In this document: piece by piece, positions 1-12,235 of the stretch
Numbering within the stretch: position 1 is the first letter of the stretch
How the letters are laid out: each line of letters starts with the position of its first letter
NCBI RefSeq assembly: GCF_037126465.1
Contig: NC_088202.1
Span: 126,370,123 to 126,434,122 of the forward strand
DNA: 64,000 bases
Direction of reading: 5' to 3'
From: Ornithodoros turicata
Lineage: Eukaryota > Arthropoda > Arachnida > Ixodida > Argasidae
Notes under the pieces: generated by a model
What the model was told of the DNA's origin: nothing
Database searches by the model: none
What the model saw: the letters and a program-made list of their open reading frames with translations, nothing else
Made by a program: the position numbers and the translations under genes

Positions 1-462
1 CCTGCCCAATCTCTACGAGAGAGGGGTGATGGAAGGAGACGTCTAGGCGGAGCGTTCCTGTTCCAGCCAATAGAAGCGGTGCAAAATCTATGAATGCACC
101 GCCTCCCAATTGAAGATGCCTCGGAGCAGCTTCCACCCGCGCGTGCGGTTCCAGTGCGTGGGGAGAACGCGTTGAGACCCTTTCGTACCGTTAACCTGAC
201 AAGAAATGTTTGTGGCTTTGCATTCGTCATCGCTAGCATACTTAAATGTAGCTGCACTGCGATGTTGCGTTGCTGTTTTATAACCATTGCAAGGTACGTT
301 TCGAGAGCGGGAGCCGTGCCTCATCTTTCGTGTAAGTGTATGCGTCTCGCGAACTTGGCGAGTTCGGTATGTAGCGATAAATACACGAGCGACTTTGAAT
401 GTAAATATCGAAAAGCGGAAAATCCAGGAATCACGTAATGGTAGATTGAAGCAAAAGCCCCG
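1..462. other. No gene recognised
   Basis: Unique-looking sequence with short overlapping open frames on both strands. None has splice signals or a recognisable motif. I see no repeat copy elsewhere in the window. Confidence 0.5.
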
Positions 463-538
463 GATCGGGAGCTACCGATATTTCGAACAGGGATTCTTCA
501 TGTTCTACATCTTTTCGAAATATCGGTGCCTCACGATC
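463..538. repeat. Short foldback (hairpin) repeat
   Basis: The left arm, from GATCGGGAGCTACCGATA, is the near-exact reverse complement of the right arm ending at 538 (about 22 of 25 positions match). The arms are about 25 bp with a loop of about 26 bp. A third partial copy of the arm (TTCGAAATATCG) follows at about 551-562. It could be a tiny MITE remnant; no other copy was seen in the window. Confidence 0.55.
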
Positions 539-1560
539 TGAGGCTTTCAATTCGAAATATCGAGGCAGATTCCTTTTACCTTGCAAATTTGCATTTCGAC
601 AGCAGCCCTAAACGTGTGTAATAACCTTTTCCTACGTACAGTAGGCAGGCACAAAATGTCCAGGCGGTGCCTCGCCATTGCAAGGCGCAGTTATACGTCA
701 CCAATGAAAAAAAAAAAAAAAAAAAAAAAGAAGCTATTGATGTTAACGGCAATGTGATCACGGTTGTTCCTGTTGAAACACCGCCTTTGTTATCCTCATG
801 TCATCTCAGTACAATACAGCAACACCGATATTGTTTCGCATGATACGGTACTTTTTAAATAGTGCGCGCCCTTTTTGTGCAGTTGGGCACAAAATTGACC
901 TTTTCTGTAAATCGTACTTTTAAATTAACAGGTTGTCAGACATAACAACAATTACAGCACGAAGCGTGACGTTCCTCATCGGCCGTCATTTTAGGTGAAT
1001 TATATTTAACGGTTCACGATATAAGCCTAAGTTCTAATTGCCGTTATTTATTCTCTAGCGTCATGTATGACACAGGTTTGTATTGATACTTTTGCGTGTC
1101 ATATTATATGCAACGGGCAACTCTTGAACTGTTAAAATTCAAAAGTGATCAAAAACAACAACTTTATTTTATGATCATGATTGGGGAGTGAATATTAAAC
1201 TCAACGAGTTATTATTATTCTTAATTGCGTGGTTATAGCCTTACTGAGTTTAGTCCTCGTTTTCCGCTCTTGTTAATCTTCGCCATACAACTTTTCTTAC
1301 GGTTTATATAATCAATAAAACAATAAGGAATAATTACACTTCACTTCGATTTCGTAGCAATATGAATGGCTCACTCATATTACACTGTAGAACACATTAT
1401 GGCGCCACAGACGTTTTTATAAAGCCAGCAAACTTTTACACGCATGTATGCGTATCTTGTACGTCTTCCGAGGTCTGTCTTTCACTCCTCCTGAATGCAT
1501 CATGGTTCAACTGCAACGTCTCGCATTCCACCTGACCCTTGGTATGCCGGCATGCAAAAA
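539..1560. other. Gene-free stretch with poly(A) and a retroelement tail
   Basis: A 23-nt poly(A) run lies at 707-729. At about 1150-1195 there is a minus-strand fragment of the (GTT)n-tailed retroelement family (AACAACAACTTTATTTTATG) also present near 18, 25, 28 and 37 kb. Nothing else is recognised. Confidence 0.5.
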
Positions 1561-2054
1561 CTGCATTGTACACCTCCCGTCAACCTTAATAACACCGGAA
1601 AAATGTGGTCTCGTTCCCGAGCGCGATTACAGCAACCCTTGGGGATATGAGGAAATCTTAGTTGAATCAAAATTGAACCTCTGTATGCAATAAGAGGATA
1701 AGTCGAAAATTCCCAAACCGAGAAAAGGGGCCCGATCTGACGGCCGGTCCCATTGACATGCATGCATTTCCCGTTTTTTACCGTCCCGTAGCGGGTTCAT
1801 AAATAGCAATGCGGACGCAAATTTTCTTTGGAGGGTACATACTGGTATGTCATTACAGCAAAAATAGTAAAAAGGGGATAAATGGACTTATCCCCTTATT
1901 GCATACAGAGGTTCAATTATTCTGTTAGTTTAACGCAAGGATTTTGTTCATTTAACATTCCCCCAGTGCCCCCAGGGTGACTGTTATCGCGCTCGGAAAC
2001 GAGACCGAATTTTTCCATTGTTATTATTAAGGTTGACGGGAGTTGTAGGTTACA
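1561..2054. mobile_element. Outer foldback element hosting an inner MITE
   Basis: About 85 bp at 1561-1645 (CTCCCGTCAACCTTAATAAC, then GTCTCGTTCCCGAGCGCG) match in reverse complement 1965-2054 (CGCGCTCGGAAACGAGAC, then TTATTAAGGTTGACGGGAG). These are long imperfect terminal inverted repeats. The interior holds a complete copy of a different ~246-bp inverted-repeat element, so this is a nested insertion and the outer element is older. There is no coding capacity. The superfamily is unknown because no target duplication is clear. Confidence 0.75.
1672..1917. mobile_element. MITE copy 1 (TIR ATTGAACCTCTGTATGCAAT)
   Basis: The ends are inverted repeats of about 30 bp: ATTGAACCTCTGTATGCAAT and its complement at the right end, extending into GATAAGTC/GACTTATC. 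Total length is 246 bp, with no open frame of note. The copy at 3661-3912 has the same orientation and very similar internal sequence, including CCCAAACCGAGAAAAGGGGC and ACATACTGGTATGT. Terminal sequence alone does not give the superfamily, and I could not define a target duplication. Confidence 0.85.
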
Positions 2055-2689
2055 GAGCCTCGGAGTATAAGCCCAAGATCAATACTGTGAAAGGTCTAAG
2101 ACCTGCGAGAGGGCAGAGGAGGAGATGAGCGCCTCTCACATGCATGCCTTTCCTCTATACCGCGTCTCATCAACGCAGGTCGGGGCCAGCTGAGGCCAAT
2201 GATGGACGAGCGCCCAATACAGCTGTCCCGCAGCTCAGAGGGACCACCAAACCCGGGGCGCGGTGACAAGTGACATTCGCCCACAGGGGCGAGTATGAAC
2301 TCACATATAGAAAGACGGAAACCAGAAACGCTTCCCCATCAACGTGCTGGTGTATTTTCGAATCCGCTTCCAAATATATACCCACAAGCGATTGATTACT
2401 TGCGCCGGAGAAAAAGAAGTAACAATAAAGAAAAATATTTGAAGGGGGAAAATAAACAGAAGCCGCGGAAGAGAACTGGTGAGGTGGTCATATTTCGAAG
2501 ACGAGTGGTGTTTACCAATATATATCATTAGTTTTGCGTTGCCTCTGCATAGTTCACAACGGGGTCAGACCCAGGAAATGCCAATAATAATAGGACCCTT
2601 TTCCCAGCCCAAGATCATGCGGTGGAACGCAATCTAATTTGCATCACGTTGCCACAGGGTCTTGCTTGAGTATTCTTTCGTTTTATAAC
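2055..2689. other. No gene recognised
   Basis: Contains short opposing open frames but no motif, splice pair or repeat partner that I can see. Confidence 0.4.
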
Positions 2690-2826
2690 TGTATCACTTT
2701 CTTTCACTCCACTTTTTTAACTATGTTTTTCATTTTTTATTTCTTTGCTGGTAATAGCAAGCCGCCGTAGCTCACTCTAACCTTTCCCTCCTTTTTTATA
2801 ATATAATAAACACATCCACCCCCCCT
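2690..2826 (+). repeat. Retroelement 3' end, family ending in ATATCC(C)n, copy 1
   Basis: A T-rich stretch is followed by GGTAATAGCAAGCCGCCGTA, CTAACCTTTCCCTCCTTTTT and a tail ATAAACACATCCACCCCCC. The same order (AATAGCAAG, CTAACCTTTCC, AAACATATCCCCCC) recurs at 13927-13984 and 58049-58171. A shared 3' tail with decaying upstream homology suggests 5'-truncated non-LTR retrotransposon ends, which is an inference. Confidence 0.6.
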
Positions 2827-3660
2827 CATTTATTCCTATAGATACATAAGTTTTAATTTGTTTCCTCTATTTTCTTGCTTTTTTTATGCATATTGCGTTT
2901 CTTGCGCCTATTATTATTTATGTAACGTGTTCCTATTTAACAGCAGATGCACTAAATATGCAAGAAAATGCCTGTACGTAAACTATATGCATTCGGATCT
3001 TCGTATGAGCAGCACTTAGTTCGTTGAATACCCTCTCTTGTGGCCTTTTCGGTTCAGCTTCGACACTATTCGAATGCAGTCGGTCTGCAAAAGACGTCGC
3101 TTGGTTTCGAAATTCACATATAGAATTCCACATTCGCTTCGATTGGAAGTGTGTCTGGTCGTTTTTAGTATTATTGCACTGTTTCACCGATTTTAATGAT
3201 GAATACCCAACAGGCACAAGTTGCTGCAGTATTTAAGACGTAGGCATGTTTTGTCTTCGATTATTGATGTTATAGGCAACCTTTCTCTCCATCTCATTTT
3301 TGTTTCATCTTGGAGCGGGCTATATCGAGGGAAGGAGGGATAATGTTATTTAGTTGTTCGCGTTCGGAAACGGAGCATCGAGCATGCTCGATGTCCAGCA
3401 TCCTTTGATCTCACTTTTCGAAATACGTGTCGCTCTTGTGCCCAAGGCTCACACCAATCTGCCCACAAAAAGCCCATCACAGTGCTCACGGATATTCCAA
3501 CCGAGTGATCACAAATAAAAATGACATCGCAGGCAATAAAGGCAGACACATGACGCTATGCACATACAAACCCAATTTTTAAACTAAATTGCGTTTGAGC
3601 CTGAACGACCAAATGTTACCAGTGTCCGAGGTGGGCTCGAAGTGCTCACGTTTCACAATA
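2827..3660. other. No gene recognised
   Basis: AT-rich with small open frames on both strands (for example 3024-3236 and 2933-3217). No splice-flanked frame or repeat copy was identified. Confidence 0.4.
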
Positions 3661-3912
3661 ATTGAACCTCTGTATGCAATAACGGGATAAGTCGAAAAAT
3701 CCCAAACCGAGAAAAGGGGCCTGATCTGATTGTGCGTCCCATTGACATACATGCATTTCCCATTTCTTACCTTCCTGTAGCGGGCCAATAAATTGCAATA
3801 GGGTTCTAAATTTTCTTTGGCACGTACATACTGGTATGTAGATGTCATTGCAGCAAAAATAGCAAAAAGGGGATAAATTGACTTATCCCCTTATTGCATA
3901 CAGTGGTTCAAT
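3661..3912. mobile_element. MITE copy 2 (TIR ATTGAACCTCTGTATGCAAT)
   Basis: This 252-bp element is highly similar to 1672-1917 and has the same orientation, about 1.7 kb downstream. Termini are ATTGAACCTCTGTATGCAAT and the complement ATTGCATACAGTGGTTCAAT. Small indels, such as extra bases near the TGGTATGTAGATGTCA segment, explain the 6-bp length difference. Two copies so close could be independent insertions or a local duplication. Their flanks differ, so independent insertion is favoured. Confidence 0.85.
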
Positions 3913-4690
3913 TATAGAACGCACAGATGCAGTGTTACACTGCACCGTTGCGGCGTTTTATTGAGATCCACACCTTAGAAAAAAAGTATGTTTCACAAAC
4001 CTATTATTATACGCTATGCACGTAACAAGAACGTCAGAAGAACGTCAGGCCGTTCTTTTGGAAATAGATAACGACAATTTGTTTGTGTGTTCAAATTTGA
4101 TATGTTTTCCTGCAATATTTGCACCACCTTCAAGGTGATTTTGTTTGTTCTAGTTCTTACTTGTCTATGTACGTTGGTGTCCTGCCAGCCGCATCACATA
4201 TAGTCGCGCGACTCTTACAAGTTTTCGTTACCAAGCTGGCTCTTTTCTGTAGTTCTCAGCCCGAGAGCGTATATCAGCCTGGAAGCTCACGAAATCGATA
4301 TGTACCCCCGAAGTTTATGCATGCATGCCCACCCAGATGATTCTAGTGGATGCTCCCAGTGGGAAACCAGGAATTTTTTCGCCCTTATGGGGAACCGTTG
4401 CTATGGTTACCAGGCGAGGGAGGCTTTACGGTGACAGGAGAGAGACGATGTGCAGGCAAGGATGTCGCTTCCAATGCGAGGGAAGCATAATACTATTTCG
4501 AAAGGCCCGGGTGTGGCTTTGCCTTTTCTGTTGTCTTCGTCTTTTCTTTGCTTGGCTTCTGTTCCACGTCGGCGAAACTGGGCACGTCATAAATTGTTCA
4601 TGCCAGAATTGGCCAGGTTTTTTTCTTTTTTGTTTTGCGTTTTTCCGTACAGAGTCGTGGCTAATGAGGATCATGTCCTTATCCCCTCGG
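3913..4690. other. No gene recognised
   Basis: A 157-codon open frame runs on the plus strand from 4325 into the purine-rich repeat at 4691. Its tail is Lys/Glu/Arg low complexity from that repeat, so I do not treat it as a gene. Confidence 0.4.
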
Positions 4691-4750
4691 GAAAAGAAGT
4701 CCAGAGAAGAAAAAAAGTCCAGAGAAGAAAAAAAGTACAGAGAAGAAAAC
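4691..4750. repeat. 18-bp tandem repeat (AGAGAAGAAAAAAAGTCC)
   Basis: About three consecutive units of AGAGAAGAAAAAAAGTCC, the last with GTAC for GTCC. Read through, it encodes a Lys/Glu/Arg-rich string in one frame and a Phe/Leu/Ser-rich one on the other strand, which explains the overlapping open frames here. Confidence 0.8.
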
Positions 4751-6265
4751 ATGCTGAGCCAAGATTGGAACAAAGGGAGACGTGAAGGTGAAACTTGACA
4801 TGCCAGGTTGCAAATAACAAGGAGGGCTTTCTTGGATTTTCAGTTTGACAACTGCACTGCGCTTGATTGAGGGCACCGTGCGAGAGCGATGAAGGGTCGG
4901 TCCAACAGCCGGCGAACCCTCTTTCTCTTGCAAATATACGACGAGAATGAGCCACATGGTCAACCTTTGAACTGCGCGCGCAACACGAAAAAGCTAGTTT
5001 TCTCTGCATTGTTTAGATTTTAAAGAGCAGTCATGGTCATTCGTGTTGTGTGAACAGCAAAAGCTTGAACAATTTGTTGAGTGTACATATCCCTGCCGTG
5101 ACTGGGGACATCTATTTTGCAATTGCGACTGGCAAATAAACTGCATATATTTGTAACGACGTCATCTCACGCAATTGGTGCGCAACATTAAACAGCACAC
5201 GTAAGGCATGGCGTATACTCAAGTTTTCGAAGAACGTTTGAAGTTTACATGCTTTTGTTATCCACTTATTCGCAAAGATAATCATTCGCCATGGAGACAC
5301 TGTTGTAGCGCTTTCAACTGAATGTCTCTTATATACACAGTGACCCGGCCGGCCTCCTCCAACTGCTGTGTGTGTGATGTAGAGGAGGATGCAGAATCGT
5401 TCCAATTGTCTGTGAACGTTACCTTGAAGTCTTTTGACGCTTATCAGTATAACTTGGCAGCTCTGGCCTTTCAGTGTCGTCAAATTCTAGGGCAGTGTCG
5501 TCCATGCCACATGGCATGCGTCTAGTGTTCCGGGCACTCGAGTCAAATATTTCCTGGACAGTGATGCAGACACCACGTTCTTACGCTTGGGGAACTCAGA
5601 GAAGCAAGAACTTATTCGGCTTCGACGCTTGATAGTTTCGCATACATCATCATTTAAATAAAGCTGTTGTTTACTAGTTTCGAAAGCACTTGCAACAGTA
5701 GTCTGACTCGTTATTTACCTTTGCTCTTTATGTTATTTATTCTTCATGTATAAATTTTTCCTTCATTCCTCCTTCAATTCCAAGCGGTCGCTGAGCAGTC
5801 AGCTTTTAGTGCTATGAGGTCACAAACATTAATCGGTCCATCCATGATTCGCTATTGCGTGCTACCTGCTACCTTCTTGTGCCTATGCAACTTCTATAGC
5901 AAACCGTGCGGGTGGAATAGTTTCACACTGGGACGTACCTCAATATGTATACTCATGTTTTACTGAATGACAAATGGCGAAGACAATGCAGATATTTTCT
6001 GTGTTGCGAAGTCAATGTAGACTCAGTTCTTCGCTTCATGTCGCACACTGTAACAGAAAATCGAAAAGAAAAGCATGAATGTGAGTGAACTGGTGGTGAA
6101 ATTGTGCACTAATACAAACTGAACGTGGGCACTAAAAAACGCAACACAACCGACTCGAAATAATCATAATAAAAAACCGTCTTCGAGCCAATCTCCGCAA
6201 TTCCCGAACGCTTTCGATAAACAACATCAAACCGCTGGAAAGCTAAAGCTGTGATACATGCAATC
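4751..6265. other. Gene-free stretch
   Basis: Small open frames only. A short (GTT)-tail fragment of the recurrent retroelement family (ATCATCATTTAAATAAAGCT, then GTTGTTT) lies at about 5645-5672. Confidence 0.45.
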
Positions 6266-6427
6266 TCATCATATCATATCATATCATATCATATAGCATC
6301 ACCTGGGTCCATGCTGCTTTCTCTATAGACGCCGCGCGCGTTGATGATGATGATGTCGATGATGATGTCGATGATGATGACGATGGTGATGTCGATGTTG
6401 TTCTTGATGATGATGATGATGATGATT
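6266..6427. repeat. Microsatellites (ATATC)n and (GAT)n
   Basis: About 6266-6295 is a run of ATATC units. From about 6341 to 6427 there is an impure GAT/GTC trinucleotide tract with three purer (GAT)n blocks. Both are ordinary simple repeats. Confidence 0.9.
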
Positions 6428-9400
6428 CGGGTTTTTATGGCGCACGGATAACTAAGCTTCCTCAAGCGTTGAGTGAAAGATAATGCTGAAAAGGAGATAA
6501 TGATCTTGCTCTGTTTTAAATAACCCCAGTGACTAAAGTGACGTTTCCTGTTCTATTACGTGGCACAATAACTCATAACAAACTAACTGAAAACCCTTTC
6601 GATGGCATCTTATAGACGATAGTGCCGATGTTGCATTAAAAAAAAGTCCTGGACATTCCCGACATTGCAATTTATCTTTGTCCATAACTGGTGGAGCTTC
6701 TCTTCACTTGGCTTGTTTCCATGCTATACTGAGTTATTGGACTGCGTGATTGAGATGCGGCACGACTCCTTCGTTGTGTTTATGATTCCACTGTTTCTTG
6801 GACAGCATACTATGACCTCCATTCACTGCATTTGTATTGCGTAGTCCAGTCACCACAAGTCGATTCGAATTGTGCAACTACCGTAATGCATGTTTATACT
6901 TCATGGGAAGGAGGTAAACGACACGTGCGCTCTTCATTTCTTGGCTATACGAGAATGCAGCCGGCTTACTTTAAAAACATCCTGAAGCTAAAACATATAT
7001 TGCGGTAATGCCTCTTGGCAAAGTGGAAAGAGTATAGCATAGCGTTGACCGAACACTAGGTTTCGATTTTCGAAGCGTTTTCCTCCGGGTGAAAATGTGC
7101 GAATAAAAAAAGAAAAAAGAACAGGAAAAGGAATGGTGTTTTGCGTACGACAGCACACCTCATGTAATAGAAGGCGTCATAGCCTACATACAGGAAATGA
7201 CCATGCTGCTGCTGCTGCTAATGATGATGACGATAACGCTCCCTTACAGCAAGAATGAAACAAGCACACCGTTTGTACACCTCGTATTATACTTTTCAAA
7301 TGCTACTGAGTTTGTCTTTCTCCAGTCGTTTTGTAAACAGTTCAAGCGTCGATCTATGAGAAGAAAAAGAAGCGATGATATTCAGTAAAGAGACACTAAA
7401 TTGGGGCTTAATGTCCCCGGAAAGTCAAACGAAGAAATGAGGCGCTCAATACACGAAGTGAAGGGACACCGACACAAGAAAGGAGGGTTCCGCCTCATAG
7501 GCCATGGCGTCATCCAATGGCGACGCCCGATATCGATCGATGCCCCAAAACGACACAGTTGCCATGGGAACTCAACGGTGAAGATTTTCTCCAGACAGAG
7601 GCTTTCACTGTGCGATTTAGTAGGCTAACGAACCGCCATATATATGTATCTATTTTCAGACACGCTTAGTCTTCGATGATCGCCCCCCATTCTTAAGTGG
7701 AACTGCAGCAAGGCACGCAGACAAGCGGGTTAAAACATAAACGGCAGAAGACCTGCTGACTCGCAACTATAAGCAAAAAGTTTAATGGAAGGAGACAAAT
7801 ATATACATTACACAAGGCAAAGAACCAATTGCAACACAGTAGTAGCACGTGGAGCAATAACAAAAGGCATTCCCATGTGTAATCTTAACACAACCCCCCC
7901 CCCCCCTCAAAATTCGTTGCGAATCTCCACACACACACACTCAAAAAAAGAAAAACAACGAACAACAACATGGATTGAACCTGGTAAAACACCACGTAAA
8001 CATATTCCATTAAGTGTTATTTTTCTTTGATCGAGAAAGTACTATATTTAAGTCGTGTAATGGGGTATATAGTGTACTGCTCTCCAGTGGTGAATTAACC
8101 CAGGTCATAGTCACGATTTATTTCTTGTTGTTGTTATATGTAAGGCAATAAACATATTCACGCGCGTTACAAAACAGAAATGCGCAGGTCCTGGGCTCCG
8201 CGTTCAGTTTGTTTGCAGCGCTTCCTTGAAGCTATACCGCAGTAACTGACTACGAGGTAGACGTCGACCTAGAACTACATACGTTTTCTCAGTTGTTAGT
8301 TTCGAAATGTAACCTCAAATGCGGTGTACTTGTACAGCATATAGTGCATGCAGTGAGCGTTATACTGTGAGTTGTTGCCGCATCTATCGTTTTCTGTTTT
8401 ATTTTTGGAAACCACAGGACTCCGTAGTCATTGCTTAAAGTACGGAGCAAACAACTCACTTATCCTTTTTGACGTTGCTTGCCTTGCGAGGCCGATTATA
8501 TACGGTGAGCAGTTACACCCCACAACCTTTCTATTACATTTTCAATGGATTAATTGTGGATAGTTCATAAGTTTGATGTGGCTGCGCCGTTATGGTGCAC
8601 GACATGAATGCCCTGTTGCTCCGTTTAAGGCATTGCTTCTATTATGTATTATGGTTCTTTGGCATCGTCGATGGAAGAGGAAAAACACGAGCTACTGAAT
8701 AGGGCGAAGCGCTGTTCTCATAGCATATTGTAGCAGAAGGGAGAGGGTGGAGAAGAGCACCTGGTGAATTAGAGTGCATTATTTCCTGAAATTCTGCCTA
8801 CTTGTTCTCTGTAACGCTCTCGCCGTTGCGGTGATTAAGGTAACGACTTATTTTCCTCATGATAGTGACAATCAGTTTTCTTGCATAATCTGCAACTTCC
8901 ACCTACGAGCTACGTAAAACCCAACTACTTACAGCAGAACATTCCCCCTAAACTAAGACAGAAGAGAAACGAAATCAATAAATAAATAACGAAAAAGAAG
9001 GCAGCGCCACGTTCGACCAGGGCTGAGTAACGCGACAAGATAATGAACGAAAGAATAAAGAAAGGAAAAGGAAAAAAAAAAGAAGAAAAATGAAATCCTC
9101 CACGAAACGCACTTTTCTAAATCGATAACGTACTGCCGACCATTTGCCCCATCAGATAAGCGAGCCTATGAGTACAAGACAGCCTCGGCATGTCTATGTC
9201 TAATGCTGAGATTTCTGAAGCGCCGCTCCGAAAAAGCAGGTACGGATACATCTCAATAGTCGATTTCAGGGATCTCCAGTGCTCCTTGCGCACGCGTTGC
9301 ATCCTGGGCGCTTACTGTCATGGGGGAAGGGAGAATGGCCCTTGACGTTTAGTTTTCGCTGACCTTGATACGTCGTGCACAATGGGCCCGAGAGAGGAGG

Positions 9401-10987
9401 AATCGAAACAGTTTTGAGATAAAATACAAACAGAATTTCGGATAACACAAGTTCCACGGTTCAAAGCGGCGCTAAGCACTATGGGATTTTCTGACGTCGT
9501 GTATTACAAACGACAGCGCAACCGGCTCGTATAGCGGATCTCAAAATTGGTTCTACTTAAAAGAAAAGAAAGAATGCACCGAGAAAAAGTAAGCGCAAGC
9601 AAGGTATCAGTCGAGCTGAGGTGTGTGTGACCGTTTCCTGCTGATCTTCGGCAGGCGAGCATGCAGACGTTCTGATCACGTGGTTTCGACTCGAAGCGTA
9701 GCCATAGAGCTTCCTTTTCAAAGCAACCGCATTGAAGGGTCCTGCCCCATCATCTGTTCTCCCTCACCCTCTAAGCTCACCCAGAGAGCAACCCATACTT
9801 TGGTATCGTTTTTGTACTTGTCGTTCCCCACCAGCGGGGGACCTGCTTAGGCTGGGCCGGGGAACCAATCATAGCATACCAAGTAGAAAACGACTGTGAA
9901 AGCCCTGCTTCAAAGAAGGTTGTCGCCATTCTGAGATCTAAACAAAATTCCATATGCGCTTGCAGAACTGTGCAACAGGAAGAAGAAGAAAAAAAAACGT
10001 TTGGGAGGCATATTAATCTGGCGTGCCCTGCATAAGTGCTTGGGTGTCGCTTTCGCTCGGTTCCTTCGCTGCACTGATATTTTCTTTCTTCTGTGCTGGT
10101 TTCCTGACTTTGCTCTTCGGCCGCCCCTATATATCGCGCAAGGCTAAAAAAACAAACAAAAATTTGCCGACATCTTCCAGGTGGCTTGACGGGGACCTTG
10201 ATCCTTTTCTTCTTAGGAACTCTTGTAGCACTGGAGAAATGGCAAATAGATGGCGTCTGTTCGCGGATCTTTAAGGAAAGCACCCCTCGAGCCGTAGCCT
10301 ATAAAATAACGATGGAAGAGGTGACAATGGGTTGTTTCGGAACCGGCATGAGAACATCCGTTAAATATGGCCCTGTCAAGGTCTTCTCCTTTGTACTTCG
10401 TGCGAGTATCTGGACCTCCCTCCTCACGGGATTTGTGCCTTTTAACCAGTCCGGCCTTAGGAAACCAACGGATTCGGTGCTTATTACGGGAGATTAAAGA
10501 TAGCACATTTTCCGTGTATGTGTGTCGTGTCAGTACACATGTTTTTTGGTTTGAAAGGATCAGCGATTTTTATGGAGGTTTCGAAACGCGTCGAACATGA
10601 CGTTCTAGTGATTCTTCTCAGATTTTTCGAGGGCAAACGGGGGATTATACGAGATTCGTTGTCTGTCCTTGTGTGCATGTGAGTGAAAAGGAAAAAGGTA
10701 GCAGATGTTCCATATAGTATCAACGCTTGGTCCGTTTTTACAGGCAGGCTCAATGGTTTTAAGGTGTGAAGCCTTTTCTTTTTTTTTTACACTTGAGAAG
10801 ACTGTGGCACTTCGTAAAGCCTAAGTGATAAGCCGGGATGACGTGATGCTGCAGATGGGTGACTATATACGTCGCAGTTTTAGTACTGAATCGTGGGTTA
10901 TTTGCGCGAGGTTCACGCATTTCCTAAGGTGGAGCTGATTGCACAGAATTGGGCTCGTACATGAGAAGGACCGAAGATACTTATCAG
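6428..10987. other. Long stretch without a supported gene
   Basis: Contains 13 consecutive Cs (7894-7906), an A-rich tract (9060-9090) and many short open frames. On the minus strand an acceptor-like tract ending GCACAG at about 9967-9972 precedes a frame that runs open to 9777 as part of a 168-codon frame. With no homology or downstream signal I do not call it. Confidence 0.4.
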
Positions 10988-11170
10988 GTCGCGTGGCTCA
11001 GTGGTTAGCGCCCTGGCCATGTCACGTCGAGACTGTGGGATATACCCGGTGTTGGCTGTGCTGTTTGGGTTTTTTCCTGGTTTTCCTCAAACACTTTCAG
11101 ACACATGTCGGCACAGTTCCCTTAGAAGTCGGCCCAGGACGCACATTCCTCAGAGCGTTAGTCGTGACTT
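10988..11170 (+). mobile_element. tRNA-derived SINE, copy A (with tRNA-like head)
   Basis: Starts with GTCGCGTGGCTCAGTGGTTA. TGGCTCAGTGG fits the Pol III A box; the B-box position reads GGGATATACCC, so that box is degraded. The body (TTTTCCTGGTTTTCC, then CACATGTCGGCACAGTTCCC, then GTCGGCCCAGGACGC) matches the SINE pieces at 34.3 kb and 63.8 kb and ends without the distal part seen there. tRNA-derived SINEs are known in ixodid ticks (the Ruka family); membership is not tested. Confidence 0.7.
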
Positions 11171-11999
11171 GCTCACCTCTATGAGACCGACAACGGCGAG
11201 CTGTTTCAGAAGCTCCACGACCACCGAAGATACTCCATTAAAGCAACGTCCGCTAAGTTTTGTGTTTTGCGACACCATCAGCGATATTCTTTGTGTGTGT
11301 GTGTGTGTCCTTAGAGAAAGGAAGACCCAGGAGAACATGTAGTATACATTTCATCGTGCTTCGCCATTCATTGCTTTCCGTTTTCACTGTGTCAAATACG
11401 CGTTTCTTGTCCATAAATGTTATTTGTATATCCATCATCTATGACCTTCTTTTTGGCCTACTATGTGCGTTTGGGACGACGTTGGGCACTTCACCCAGAC
11501 ACTGAACACGGACGAACCACTCAGGAGCCGTCCGCGGGAAAACCATACTTGGTAAAGTTCCACCTGAGGAACTGGTTACCCAACATTTGATGCGTTTAGA
11601 ACACAGGCACTAAAAACACAAGACAAAGAACAGAACAACATACAAACAGACAGACACACGCACTATATGCGCACTGACAACAGTGTAATAAAGATTAGTG
11701 AGCACAGTTTTTTTATACAAAGTTTTAACACTTTACGACCATGGAACCACTTTTACCACTTAGGAACACTTTAGGAAAGGAAATTATGGAAGCCTTTCGT
11801 ATCAGGGGTAGCGGGGAGCGCTACGGCGAAGATTTGTGATGATGATGATGATTATTATTATTATTGCAGTTTTTATGGCCCACGACCAACTCGACGTATG
11901 TACTATAATACGTATGTATGTATGTATAAATAGTTAAGTGTTCTCGCTTGCCCTTATTAAACTGTTATGAGTGATCATTGTCGTTCTGTTCTTTTGAAA
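11171..11999. other. Simple repeats, no gene
   Basis: A (GT)n run lies at about 11291-11310, an ATG/ATT trinucleotide run at 11837-11866 and a short GTAT run at 11912-11926. No supported gene. Confidence 0.5.
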
Positions 12000-12021
12000 T
12001 ATAGCCATCGTCGAAAAAGCT

Positions 12022-12096
12022 AGACAGTGGCGGGGCTCAAACCACACACCTCTCGATTGCCGGTCGAGCACGTTAACCAATTACGCTACGCTGACA
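12022..12096 (-). pseudogene. tRNA-like unit, left partner of a head-to-head pair
   Basis: On the minus strand the A box reads TAGCGTAATTGG (fits) and the B box GGTTTGAGCCC (one change). Anticodon stem CTCGA/TCGAG is intact around a 7-nt loop CCGGCAA, but the universal U33 is absent, and the acceptor stem GTCAGCG/CACTGTC is mismatched. The unit is followed downstream by CTTTTTCG, a Pol III terminator-like T-run. It is homologous to 12236-12308 in opposite orientation. Best read as a tRNA-derived SINE head or tRNA pseudogene. Confidence 0.6.
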
Positions 12097-12125
12097 TCTG
12101 CTCTCGGACTGCTTACTCAGGGGCC

Positions 12126-12203
12126 TCATTCAACTACCGGGACACGCACTCGGTCTAGTCACATTCTCTCCTATACGAATGCGTGTCCCGTTAGTTGAAT
12201 GAA
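12126..12203. repeat. 78-bp hairpin between the two tRNA-like units
   Basis: The arms TCATTCAACTACCGGGACAC and its near-complement GTGTCCCGTTAGTTGAATGA match at about 25 of 27 positions. The hairpin sits exactly between the divergent tRNA-like units, making the whole 12.0-12.3 kb region one long interrupted inverted repeat. Confidence 0.8.
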
Positions 12204-12235
12204 CAAGCGCGTTGGCAAGTCGTCGGGAGGCAGAT

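Noticed and set aside
4325..4798. 157-codon plus frame and its minus mirrors
   Set aside because: Ends are translated 18-bp purine-rich tandem repeat; the rest has no protein features.
9777..10283. 168-codon minus-strand frame with a strong internal acceptor
   Set aside because: Length is within chance expectation; no donor or recognisable motif supports it.
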